From NCBI RefSeq assembly GCF_014284155.1, contig NZ_JACOFZ010000001.1:886545-950544 (forward strand): a stretch of 64,000 nucleotides of DNA, in the 5' to 3' direction. The position numbers and the translations under genes were made by a program. This document shows, in pieces, positions 9,418 through 17,258 of this stretch (position 1 is the first letter of the stretch; every line of letters begins with the position of its first letter). The stretch comes from Affinundibacterium nitidum (GTDB lineage Bacteria > Pseudomonadota > Gammaproteobacteria > Burkholderiales > Burkholderiaceae_D). The notes below the pieces were generated by a model. That model searched no databases. It saw only the letters and a list, made by a program, of their open reading frames with translations, and had not been told where the DNA came from.

Positions 9418-10056
9418 ATGAACGCCGCCCTCGCAAGCAACGACTTTCTCGTTTCCAGTAAATCGCAACGTAGCTTTGCTATGTTGTTCGCAATTGGCTT
9501 GACCTTGGTGATGTTGGCGCAGTTCACGCTCGAATTCAAACCAGGCTCGAAGACAGCAGAAAAAGCGCAAACCATGCTGCTAACTTGGATACGCCCCAGT
9601 CTTCCAAAGCCTGATATCAGCAAACCCGCCCCTCCTCCAACACCTATCACAATGTCGAACAGGCCGACCAGAATCCTTTCGAATCAAGCCAAAAACATAG
9701 AACCAGCCAAGACAATCAGCGCACCATCGAATAGTCCAGCCGTCAATAATGAAAAACCTGTGAGCTTCGATAGCGTGGTCGAAAGCATTAACTCGACCAC
9801 ACCAGCCAGTGAGAACCTCAGTAGCAAGAAATTCGATAGCCGTGCTGCACGACTCGCTTACGAAGAGAGTAAGAGCGATATACAAAAAATGGCAGAAGCT
9901 AGCAATAAGCCCATGAGTACACAAAAATTGAGCAAACATGAGCGCTTTCAGCAAGCAGCCGATGCTGCCGTCAAACCCGACTGTGTACGGCAAGGCGGCA
10001 GTATTTTGTCGATCTTCGTCATTGCCTACCAAGCTGCAACGGATCATTGCAAGTAG
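9418..10056 (+). CDS. Unknown membrane-anchored protein with a disordered, Pro/Ser-rich region
   Basis: About 212 residues from the ATG at 9418, which has GAAGAG just upstream. There is no recognisable domain. One hydrophobic segment (about residues 20-37, FAMLFAIGLTLVMLAQFTL) is followed by a Pro-rich stretch (PSLPKPDISKPAPPPTP) and a long Ser/Asn/Ala-rich region, so the bulk is probably periplasmic and flexible. The C-terminus is more ordered and ends in a conserved-looking segment with two Cys (DCVRQGGS and ATDHCK) that could form a disulfide. The layout recalls a shortened TonB-like protein but no TonB C-terminal fold was recognised. A second open frame (9396-9461) overlaps the 5' end. 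Confidence 0.6.
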   Translation: MNAALASNDFLVSSKSQRSFAMLFAIGLTLVMLAQFTLEFKPGSKTAEKAQTMLLTWIRPSLPKPDISKPAPPPTPITMSNRPTRILSNQAKNIEPAKTISAPSNSPAVNNEKPVSFDSVVESINSTTPASENLSSKKFDSRAARLAYEESKSDIQKMAEASNKPMSTQKLSKHERFQQAADAAVKPDCVRQGGSILSIFVIAYQAATDHCK

Positions 10057-10133
10057 TTTCCCTCCTGTCGAACACAATCCTATTCGTTTCGCTTAGCGAC
10101 CATCAGTGTCGATTTAACATAAGGAGTCACAAA

Positions 10134-10153
10134 ATTTCTCTCTTGACAGAAAT
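10134..10153. promoter_or_regulatory. Candidate operator overlapping the -35 element of the GbsR-type regulator gene
   Basis: ATTTCTCTC (10134-10142), 2 nt, GACAGAAAT (10145-10153): a 9-2-9 inverted repeat with one mismatch. It matches the perfect palindrome at 10785-10804, right before the downstream operon. A TTGACA at 10143-10148 lies inside it; 17 bp later comes TAGACT (10166-10171) as a possible -10, so binding here would block the promoter. This is consistent with autoregulation by the gene that follows. Confidence 0.7.
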
Positions 10154-10177
10154 AAAGTAAATAACTAGACTGCTGTT

Positions 10178-10723
10178 ATGGAACTTACACCCGTTAAACA
10201 AAAATTTATTCTGCACTGGGGCGAAATGGGCACCCTGTGGGGCGTGAATCGTACTGTCAGCCAGATTCATGCGCTGCTCTATATCGTCGGCGCCCCTTTA
10301 CCTGCAGAAGAAATCGCCGACACCTTGGGTGTGGCACGCTCGAATGTGTCGAATTCTTTGAAAGAATTGCAGAACTGGAAGCTGGTGAAGTTGGCGCATG
10401 TGATGGGAGATCGTCGCGCGCACTTTGAAACCTCACTGGATGTCTGGGAACTATTTAGGACGGTGGTCAGAGAACGTAAAGAGCGAGAGTTCAATCCGAC
10501 TATCGCCACCTTGCAAGCTTGCCTTGATAGCCCTGACCTCGACCAAGAAGATAGAGCGACGAAACTACGCATCAGCGAGACCTTGGCGCTCATGAAAACC
10601 TTGACCAGCTGGACCGATGAAATGTTGAGGCTTGAGCCAAGTACCTTGATGAAATTACTCAAAATGGGAGCCAAAGTTCAGCAATTTGTTCGTGGCGATG
10701 ACAGTAAGCAGAAACAAGACTAA
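10178..10723 (+). CDS. GbsR/MarR-type winged-helix transcriptional regulator
   Basis: A 181-residue cytoplasmic regulator. The N-terminus (residues about 1-25, MELTPVKQKFILHWGEMGTLWG) and the following winged helix (IHALLYIVGAPLPAEEIADTL with the recognition helix around VARSNVSNSLKELQ) fit the GbsR branch of the MarR superfamily. Relatives respond to small molecules such as choline, but no ligand can be read here. No Shine-Dalgarno sequence precedes the ATG, and the predicted -10 ends only about 6 bases upstream, so the mRNA may be leaderless. It sits 122 bases before a DCC/SDR operon that shares its operator motif and is probably its target. Confidence 0.85.
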   Translation: MELTPVKQKFILHWGEMGTLWGVNRTVSQIHALLYIVGAPLPAEEIADTLGVARSNVSNSLKELQNWKLVKLAHVMGDRRAHFETSLDVWELFRTVVRERKEREFNPTIATLQACLDSPDLDQEDRATKLRISETLALMKTLTSWTDEMLRLEPSTLMKLLKMGAKVQQFVRGDDSKQKQD

Positions 10724-10742
10724 ACAGAAAGACCTAGAAACG

Positions 10743-10774
10743 GCGCAAGAATCCAATTTATCTTGCGCTTTTTT
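10743..10774 (+). terminator. Rho-independent terminator after the GbsR-type gene
   Basis: GCGCAAGA (10743-10750) pairs with TCTTGCGC (10761-10768) over a 10-nt loop, followed by six T. It separates the regulator transcript from the following operon, which must therefore have its own promoter. Confidence 0.9.
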
Positions 10775-10784
10775 CGGAATTGTA

Positions 10785-10804
10785 ATTTCTGTCTCGACAG
10801 AAAT
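10785..10804. promoter_or_regulatory. Perfect 20-bp palindrome: candidate operator for the DCC-SDR operon
   Basis: ATTTCTGTC (10785-10793), TC, GACAGAAAT (10796-10804): a perfect 9-2-9 inverted repeat, 41 bases before the DCC gene. A TACAAT at 10821-10826 may be the -10 of the operon promoter. The same motif with one mismatch precedes the regulator gene (10134-10153). Confidence 0.75.
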
Positions 10805-10845
10805 AACAGACACAAAAGAATACAATTTAAACGAAAGGAAATACC

Positions 10846-11304
10846 ATGAACGCCTATCCACTCACGATTTATTACGACGAATCATGCCCTTTGTGCAAAC
10901 TTGAGATCGACAATCTCAAAGCGCGTAACGACAAACAATTACTGCAATTTGTGGACGTCTCTGGCGCCAACTTTAAAGACGAATATGCTCCCGCGAGTCA
11001 AGAAGCGATGATGGAAATCATTCATGCTCGTCGGGCTGATGGTGAAATTGTCAGTGGTGTTGAAGTTTTTCGTTTGGCCTATGGTGCGGTTGGATTGGGC
11101 TGGCTCACTGCACCCACCAAATTACCGATCCTGAAACCATTCTGTGATTGGTTATATCCGCACATCGCACGCAATCGCTATCGCCTCTCTGATCGATTTT
11201 CAGGTGTGCTATTCAAAATCGCGCGTGATCGAGCTATCCGACGCCAAGCAAACCGTGCCGCGCAACAAAGCAAAGCCTGTCACGAAGGACATTGCGAACG
11301 ATAA
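10846..11304 (+). CDS. DCC-family thiol-disulfide oxidoreductase (DUF393)
   Basis: A 152-residue protein with the family's signature at the N-terminus: IYYDESCPLCKLEI, holding the D and the CxxC pair (Cys24 and Cys27 region) of a thioredoxin-like active site. The middle has the usual DVSGANF and V.EVFRLAYGAVGLGWL stretches. The very end is basic and has two further Cys (KACHEGHCER). The family is predicted to do thiol-disulfide exchange; partners are not known. The ATG has AAAGGA upstream. It is the first gene of an operon with an SDR protein and lies behind a palindrome shared with the upstream regulator. Confidence 0.85.
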   Translation: MNAYPLTIYYDESCPLCKLEIDNLKARNDKQLLQFVDVSGANFKDEYAPASQEAMMEIIHARRADGEIVSGVEVFRLAYGAVGLGWLTAPTKLPILKPFCDWLYPHIARNRYRLSDRFSGVLFKIARDRAIRRQANRAAQQSKACHEGHCER

Positions 11305-11349
11305 GCGCCATCCATCTCCACAAGATCAACAAAAAGTAGAGGTCACATC

Positions 11350-12318
11350 ATGATAATCTTAGTCTGTGGTGCACAAGGTTTTATCGGTAGGCATATTTGT
11401 CAGACATTAATCCAAGCCGGGCATCAGGTCCTGAGCGCGCAAAGGCAATGCGATGACGACGATCAAATTAGTTTAGATTTTGCTATTCCCGTTAGCATCG
11501 AACAATGGGAAAAACGTTTAAAGACCATACAACAAGTGCATGGAGGGCTTGATCTCATCATCAACGCTGTCGGCATCTTGAAACAAGACAAGAACCAAAG
11601 TTTTGCGGCAATACACGACGCTTCTCCACGTGCCATGTTTCAAGCCGCTGATAAGCTAGGTTTGCGCGGCATCGTACAAATCTCTGCGTTAGGACCCGCC
11701 GACGAACATCAAACACCAAAGCCACTGAGCGAATACTTACAAAGCAAACGCCGAGCCGATGCCAGCCTTAAACACCTGCATCTTCCTTATCTGATATTGC
11801 GGCCTTCATTAGTCGTCGGCGCAGATGGTGCAAGCAGCAAACTCTTTCGCACATTAGCGAGCCTGCCTTTGATCGCTTTACCAGGCGATGGAGAACAACA
11901 AATACAACCCGTTCACGTCGACGATATCTGCGCGGCTATTCAAATCTGGATCAGCAAGATTGAAGCGCATGAGCATACGCAGATCACACTCAATGCGGTA
12001 GGTCCAGAAGCGATGTCCTACCGAGACATGTTGCAACACTATCGCGACTTGATGGGCTTATCGCCAGCTTGGTTCATCTCTATGCCTATGTATTTGATGT
12101 GGCTATCCGCATGGTTTGCACAATTCTTACCTCAGCGCGTATTTGCCCCTGAAACGCTGCGTATGCTGTGTCAGCATAGTGTCGGCGATGTCCGAGCCTT
12201 CGCAAGCTTCTTGGGGCGTGATCCTGTTGGATTTGAACACTGGTTAAGAACGAGGTCCTCGATTAATTTCAAGTTCGCACCAGAAGATATGTCAGTGAAA
12301 GTCCAGAGCCCTCTTTAA
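11350..12318 (+). CDS. SDR-family NAD(P)-dependent epimerase/dehydratase-like protein
   Basis: A 322-residue protein with an N-terminal Rossmann motif GAQGFIG (residues 7-13). It then shows NAVGILKQDKNQSF, ISALGP and SEYLQSKRRADASLK, where the YxxxK active-site pair is visible (YLQSK). This belongs to the extended/atypical SDRs related to the complex I NDUFA9-like group rather than to sugar epimerases with known substrates. A hydrophobic C-terminal stretch (WFISMPMYLMWLSAWFAQFLP) suggests membrane association. The ATG is preceded by GAGGT. It lies 45 bases after the DCC gene and is probably co-transcribed and regulated with it. Confidence 0.8.
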   Translation: MIILVCGAQGFIGRHICQTLIQAGHQVLSAQRQCDDDDQISLDFAIPVSIEQWEKRLKTIQQVHGGLDLIINAVGILKQDKNQSFAAIHDASPRAMFQAADKLGLRGIVQISALGPADEHQTPKPLSEYLQSKRRADASLKHLHLPYLILRPSLVVGADGASSKLFRTLASLPLIALPGDGEQQIQPVHVDDICAAIQIWISKIEAHEHTQITLNAVGPEAMSYRDMLQHYRDLMGLSPAWFISMPMYLMWLSAWFAQFLPQRVFAPETLRMLCQHSVGDVRAFASFLGRDPVGFEHWLRTRSSINFKFAPEDMSVKVQSPL

Positions 12319-12350
12319 CTATTTGACGAAAACTCACTTGCGCATCTCTG

Positions 12351-13652
12351 CTAGTTTTCCTCTAATTCAGGCAGAGTCAAACGGCCGGTATGGTAATCAT
12401 ACTCATAAACTTCACCGTAGCGGCCCCATTCAATCGCAATCTCAAGCACACGTTTAGCTTCGTCTTCTTTCATAAACTCTTCTAACAGCTCAAGCAGGCG
12501 CGCTTCGGGCAGACTACCGTTAGCTTCAGTTTCAAGATTGCGCCGAATGTGTGCCGCTAAAGGTACATGCGTCAATAATTGTTGTCCGAACAGCTCTTGC
12601 TTATTCGCTTGGTCGGCCTCAACGTAACGCTGCCCGAGATTCGTCAAACTGATATCACCTTTTTCGATCACAGCTAAGCCCAAGAGACCCAAGGCTTCAT
12701 AAGTCGGGAACAACTCCTCATCAGACAATTCTGCTTCTTCGGCCAATTGCGGCAAGTCAGCTCGCCCATTAAATGGCGTATCGGCCAAGAGATCGAGCAC
12801 GCCCTCGATGCGACTAATATCGGTATCGGGCAAACGATATCCGAGATGGTGGGTAGCGCTATCACCCGCATTCGCCTCTTGTGGATGACGCATGGTCATC
12901 AAACCATACACTTCGTCAATCAAAGCTCTCACTTCGACAGACTCGACGTCGCGTGGACGTGGCAGATCAATCTTAACTTCACAGCGAACACGGCCAGGAT
13001 CACTATCCAAAATAATAATGCGATCGGCCATCATCACAGCTTCCTCGATATTATGAGACACCACCAAGATCCCTTTCGTTGGGATACGGCTTTCTTCCCA
13101 CAGTTCTAGCATATCGTTACGCAGGGTTTCACCTGTCAAGACATCGAGTGCCGAAAAGGCTTCGTCCATCAATAATACGTCTGGGTTCGTCACTAAAGCA
13201 CGCGCAATACCGACGCGCTGCTTCATACCGCCAGACAGCTCTCGCGGTAGCGCACCGCCAAAACCCGCAAGGCCAATTAACTCAAGTACTTCATCGGCAC
13301 GGCGCTCACGCTCGGCCGCTGGCACACCTTGCGCTTCCAAGCCGAGCTCTACATTTTGCTGCACGGTTAACCACGGAAATAAAGCAAACGATTGGAACAC
13401 CATCGCGATTCCCGCGACTGGGCCAAAAATCGTTTTGTCGCGATAAGTCATATCACCATGATCAGCAGGAATCAATCCCGCCATGATGCGTAGCATGGTC
13501 GATTTTCCTGAACCAGATTTTCCCAGCAAGGCAACGATTTCGCCCTCTTTCAATTGGAAATTTACTTTATCTAGCACCAGGCGAGCAGTGCCATCGGCCG
13601 CCTTAAATGACTTGGCGACATTTTGTAGATCGATCAGATTTTTTTGTGTCAT
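12351..13652 (-). CDS. ABC importer ATPase with C-terminal AAA-associated domain (nitrate/sulfonate/taurine type)
   Basis: 433 residues from the ATG at 13652, which has GAGGAG upstream; six further codons are open before it. Walker A GKSGSGKST is at about 44-52, the signature LSGGMKQR at about 139-146 and Walker B VLLMDEAF at about 159-166, all intact. Residues about 285-433 form an AAA-associated C-terminal domain, acidic and helical, that occurs in a subset of NitT/TauT-family ATPases and probably senses or regulates. It lies 93 bases downstream of a fused permease gene on the same strand. No solute-binding protein gene is near, so the substrate cannot be deduced. Confidence 0.9.
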   Translation of the reverse strand: MTQKNLIDLQNVAKSFKAADGTARLVLDKVNFQLKEGEIVALLGKSGSGKSTMLRIMAGLIPADHGDMTYRDKTIFGPVAGIAMVFQSFALFPWLTVQQNVELGLEAQGVPAAERERRADEVLELIGLAGFGGALPRELSGGMKQRVGIARALVTNPDVLLMDEAFSALDVLTGETLRNDMLELWEESRIPTKGILVVSHNIEEAVMMADRIIILDSDPGRVRCEVKIDLPRPRDVESVEVRALIDEVYGLMTMRHPQEANAGDSATHHLGYRLPDTDISRIEGVLDLLADTPFNGRADLPQLAEEAELSDEELFPTYEALGLLGLAVIEKGDISLTNLGQRYVEADQANKQELFGQQLLTHVPLAAHIRRNLETEANGSLPEARLLELLEEFMKEDEAKRVLEIAIEWGRYGEVYEYDYHTGRLTLPELEEN

Positions 13653-13745
13653 CTTGTTCTCCTCTAACAAAGTAGAACTCGCAAGCGATGCTCTACTTTG
13701 CGTTTGTTTCGTTTCATCTTTTTAGCTCAACGCAAGTTGTCGACT

Positions 13746-15479
13746 TCAACGACTGCGATCTTCGGCGAGCAAATATAATTTGCGCCAGAAAAAGCGATTT
13801 AATAGCATCACGAAAATACACATGACACCAATGCCCAAGGCGATACGATGAAAATCACCGGCCTCTGTCATTTGTTTAATGTAACTACCGAGCCCATCCG
13901 CAACCAAGGTGGTTTTGCCCCAAGTGACATATTCCGCGACGATACTTGCGTTCCATGAACCACCACTAGCAGTAATCGCACCAGTGATATAACTAGGGAA
14001 GACTGCGGGTAGGTAAACCCGTTTCCATTTCAGCCATCCTTTCAAACCCAAGTTATCTGCGGCCAAACGTAACTCGTTTGGAATCGATGCCGCGCCAGAA
14101 ACAACGTTGAACAGGATGTACCATTGAGTTCCAAACACCATTAATGGACTAAGCCAGATGTTGGCATTGAGATTCCAGCTCACCATCGCAAACACGACAA
14201 TCGGAAACATTAAGTTCACGGGAAAAGCAGCCAAGAATTGCGCCACCGCTTGCACTCGTTGCGAATACTGGGGGCGTAATCCTATCCACACAGAAACCGG
14301 TACCCACACCAAAGATGCCAAACCAATCAAGATCATGACGCGACACAAGGTGATCAATCCAAGCCAGATAACGTGGCCTACTTCGGCCCAACCGACATCA
14401 CTATGTACGAAGACGATTAGGCGATACGCCGCAGCAACTGCAGCCACCACTAAAAACACATCCCACAGCTTGCCCCATAACGGAGACCGTCCGGTAGCGC
14501 GCGCTTTTTCGGATGTACCATCATAAGAAATACTGAACCACGATAATGCTTTCGCCATCAGTCGCCAAAGCTTTTGTGTCCAAGCGCGGAACCAAACACT
14601 ATTGCGCATCCAATCGAGTAACCATGATTGCTGCGCAGTGTCTCCCTGTGATTCTTCGAAGCGAAACTTATCGGCCCATGCCAATAGTGGGCGAAAGAAT
14701 AATTGGTCGTACAGGATAATCCCAGCCAGCATCGCCATGATGGCATAGGCGATCGCCATTCCATTTTTAGCTTCAATCGCCACGGCGATGTATGAGCCTA
14801 TGCCTGGCAATTTAATATCTTGTCCAGCGACAGAAATTGCTTCCGCTGCCACCAAGAAAAACCAACCACCTGACATCGACATCATCATATTCCACAACAA
14901 ACCTGGCATTGCAAACGGCAACTCCAAACGCCAAAAACGCTGCCAAGACGAGAGACGAAATATACGAGCCGCTTCGTTCAATTCCGAAGGTACATTGCGC
15001 ATAGACTGATACAAACTAAAGGCCATATTCCAGGCCTGCGAAGTAAATATCGCGAAGATCGCCGCACATTCCACGCCGAGTAAATCGCCAGAAAATAAAG
15101 CGATAAAAGGTGCAATTGCAATTGCCTGAAAGCCCAAAATCGGTACCGATTGCAAGATATCAAGCATAGGAATCATGAGCTTCTCGGCTGCTGCATATTT
15201 GACCGCTACCGCGGCGAATACCAGACTAAACAGCAAAGAAAAAGCCAATGCAGTAAACATGCGCAGAATGGTGCGCAACAAGTAATACGGCAAATAACTC
15301 GGATCCAAAGAAATATCAAGAATTTCGCCCACCACAAATGGTCGGCTCATCTGCATCGCGGCAAACGCAAAGGCCGCTAGCATCGCCAGAACGATAGGAA
15401 GTAAGGCCCAATCCCAGCGATTGGGTCCTTTGGTTTGCAAAGCCGTTATCGACTTTTGCGGATTAAATAATTCAAGCAT
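13746..15479 (-). CDS. Fused double ABC transporter permease (NitT/TauT-like)
   Basis: A 577-residue inner-membrane protein with two BPD-type permease domains in one chain. The first spans about residues 70-270 and contains the EAA-like loop ELNEAARIFRLSSWQRFWRLELPFAMPG. The second spans about 370-570 and contains the matching loop ELRLAADNLGLKGWLKWKRVYLPAVFPS. Each half thus has its own coupling loop for the ATPase. The start has a strong GGGGAGG site. With the downstream ATPase it forms the membrane part of an importer; because both permease copies are fused, one chain would be enough. No periplasmic binding protein is encoded nearby. Confidence 0.9.
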   Translation of the reverse strand: MLELFNPQKSITALQTKGPNRWDWALLPIVLAMLAAFAFAAMQMSRPFVVGEILDISLDPSYLPYYLLRTILRMFTALAFSLLFSLVFAAVAVKYAAAEKLMIPMLDILQSVPILGFQAIAIAPFIALFSGDLLGVECAAIFAIFTSQAWNMAFSLYQSMRNVPSELNEAARIFRLSSWQRFWRLELPFAMPGLLWNMMMSMSGGWFFLVAAEAISVAGQDIKLPGIGSYIAVAIEAKNGMAIAYAIMAMLAGIILYDQLFFRPLLAWADKFRFEESQGDTAQQSWLLDWMRNSVWFRAWTQKLWRLMAKALSWFSISYDGTSEKARATGRSPLWGKLWDVFLVVAAVAAAYRLIVFVHSDVGWAEVGHVIWLGLITLCRVMILIGLASLVWVPVSVWIGLRPQYSQRVQAVAQFLAAFPVNLMFPIVVFAMVSWNLNANIWLSPLMVFGTQWYILFNVVSGAASIPNELRLAADNLGLKGWLKWKRVYLPAVFPSYITGAITASGGSWNASIVAEYVTWGKTTLVADGLGSYIKQMTEAGDFHRIALGIGVMCIFVMLLNRFFWRKLYLLAEDRSR

Positions 15480-16028
15480 AGAGCCTCCCCGATCCTAACT
15501 GGATCAAGATACGAGTTCGCCTGACTGCAGTGCAGCGTCATCCACGTCTATTCAAACAAGAACGTATGAGAGACGCCAACAACGCAAGGCTGCCGTCAAC
15601 AACAAAAATGAGAGGGTAAGTAGAAAGCACTTAGAAAAAAATCTAAGGCAAAGATACTACTCGCCAAGAAATGGCAAAGTAGCGATAGGAGATCTATGGT
15701 TACAGTGCCAGAATTAATCGACCAAAGGTCGACAACTATAACTATCCACAGTAAATCTCCAAAGAATGCTGAAGTGCGAAGGGTAACATAGTCAATGGTG
15801 CGGAGCAACAATCGGTGGCGCAAAACAGCTGGATGTTACGCTTTGAAACTTTTAATAAAAACAAGTTTTTCAAGCAATTTTTTATGCTTCAATCCTACAT
15901 ACGGAGGTCTCTGTAAAGAGATAAGACAAACTCCTGCTCGAAAAAACATCGAATCAGCGTTTGCGTCTTGTTGCTGTAATGAATCTGAATTAAGATTGTG
16001 AAATCAAAGTTGGTCATGAAAGCTGTCG
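15480..16028. other. Intergenic region between the divergent ABC permease and the REC-kinase gene
   Basis: About 550 bases, AT-rich, with no convincing gene. Several short inverted repeats are visible: GATCC/GGATC just upstream of the permease, and a perfect TCGACC-AAA-GGTCGA at 15718-15732 that could be an operator. Promoters for both flanking genes should be here, but none stands out. No riboswitch was recognised. Confidence 0.5.
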
Positions 16029-17258
16029 ATGGAAAAGCCCGTATTGGATGAAGATGAAGTATTGGTTGTTGAGGATATCGAGGAAATCATTGATCTCGGC
16101 ATCAGTAACCCCAATGTCTGGCGGGTGTTGGTGGTCGATGATGATGCTGACATGCACCACGTCACGCGCCTCGTGCTCAGTGATTTCAAATTTCAAAATC
16201 GTCCCCTTGAACTGATTTCTGCCTACACCGGCAAAGAGGCCTACGATATCCTAGCCAAACCGAATGACATCGCTTTAGTTTTACTCGATGTGGTAATGGA
16301 AACCGAAGATGCCGGGCTTGTTCTCACTCGTCAGATTCGTGAACAACTCAAAAATCAGTTAGTTCGTATCGTTCTACGCACCGGCCAATCTGGCAAAGCA
16401 CCCGAAACTGAAGTGGTAGCCGAGTACGATATCAACGATTACAAAGACAAATCTGAACTGACCGTACAAAAGTTACGCACCACCGTCATTTCATCTTTAC
16501 GCGCTTACAGTAATTTGCTAGAGATGCACCAAAATCTCAAACAACGCGAATCACACGATCAAGTGCAAAGTGAATATGTATCGACGGTCAACCACGAATT
16601 ACGCACGCCGCTTACGTCAATTCACGGCGCACTCGGATTGCTGGCCAGTGAGACACTTGTAGCATTACCACCGACGGCACGCAATTTAGTAAAAGTCGCC
16701 CTGCGCAATTCTGAACGTCTCAGCAATTTGCTAAGCGACATTATTGACGTGGAAAAGATTGCCTCTGGAACTCTATCACTTGATTTACAAAGAGTAGATT
16801 TAGTTGGGCTGAGTAAGATATGTTTGAGCGACAATGAGATATTCGCGACTCAAAAACAAATACGCTACGTTCTAGCAGATCCAGTCGTTCCAATCTGGGT
16901 CATGGTCGATGCTAACCGCGTCCAACAAATTTTCGCAAACTTACTTTCAAACGCCGTACGCTTCTCACCCCAAGCGAGCGAGATTCAGATCCGGCTACTA
17001 GAGCAAGGCGATTACGTACGCGTTGAAATTCAAGATTTCGGGACAGGCATTCCTGCCGCCTATCATCCCAATATCTTCCATCGTTTTGCTCAAACTTCTG
17101 CTGGTGATAGTCGTCCTCAAAAAGGCACAGGATTAGGCTTAAGTATATGCAAGGCCTTAGTGCAGTTAATGGACGGCGAAATCGGATTTGAATCAGTGGA
17201 ACATCAGGGTTCCACCTTCTGGTTCACACTCCCCATTTTCGGGAAGATTGACGACTAA
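16029..17258 (+). CDS. Receiver-histidine kinase hybrid (REC-HisKA-HATPase)
   Basis: 409 residues with no membrane segment, hence cytoplasmic. An acidic N-terminal tail (about 1-28) leads into a receiver domain (about 31-150) with the acidic pair in VVDDDADMH, phospho-acceptor Asp87 in LLDVVMET and a conserved LRTGQSGKAPE. A helical linker is followed by HisKA with His189 in STVNHELRTPL, then the ATPase domain with its N box (FANLLSNAVRF), DFGTGIP and GTGLGLSI. The receiver resembles those of DUF3369 response regulators, here joined to a kinase instead of that effector. The partner regulator is not encoded next to it. The stop codon overlaps that of rmuC on the other strand. Start-site evidence is weak. 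Confidence 0.9.
   Translation: MEKPVLDEDEVLVVEDIEEIIDLGISNPNVWRVLVVDDDADMHHVTRLVLSDFKFQNRPLELISAYTGKEAYDILAKPNDIALVLLDVVMETEDAGLVLTRQIREQLKNQLVRIVLRTGQSGKAPETEVVAEYDINDYKDKSELTVQKLRTTVISSLRAYSNLLEMHQNLKQRESHDQVQSEYVSTVNHELRTPLTSIHGALGLLASETLVALPPTARNLVKVALRNSERLSNLLSDIIDVEKIASGTLSLDLQRVDLVGLSKICLSDNEIFATQKQIRYVLADPVVPIWVMVDANRVQQIFANLLSNAVRFSPQASEIQIRLLEQGDYVRVEIQDFGTGIPAAYHPNIFHRFAQTSAGDSRPQKGTGLGLSICKALVQLMDGEIGFESVEHQGSTFWFTLPIFGKIDD

Noticed and set aside
15795-16001. 68-codon frame before the REC-kinase gene
   Set aside because: Poor start context and unlikely composition; taken as chance.
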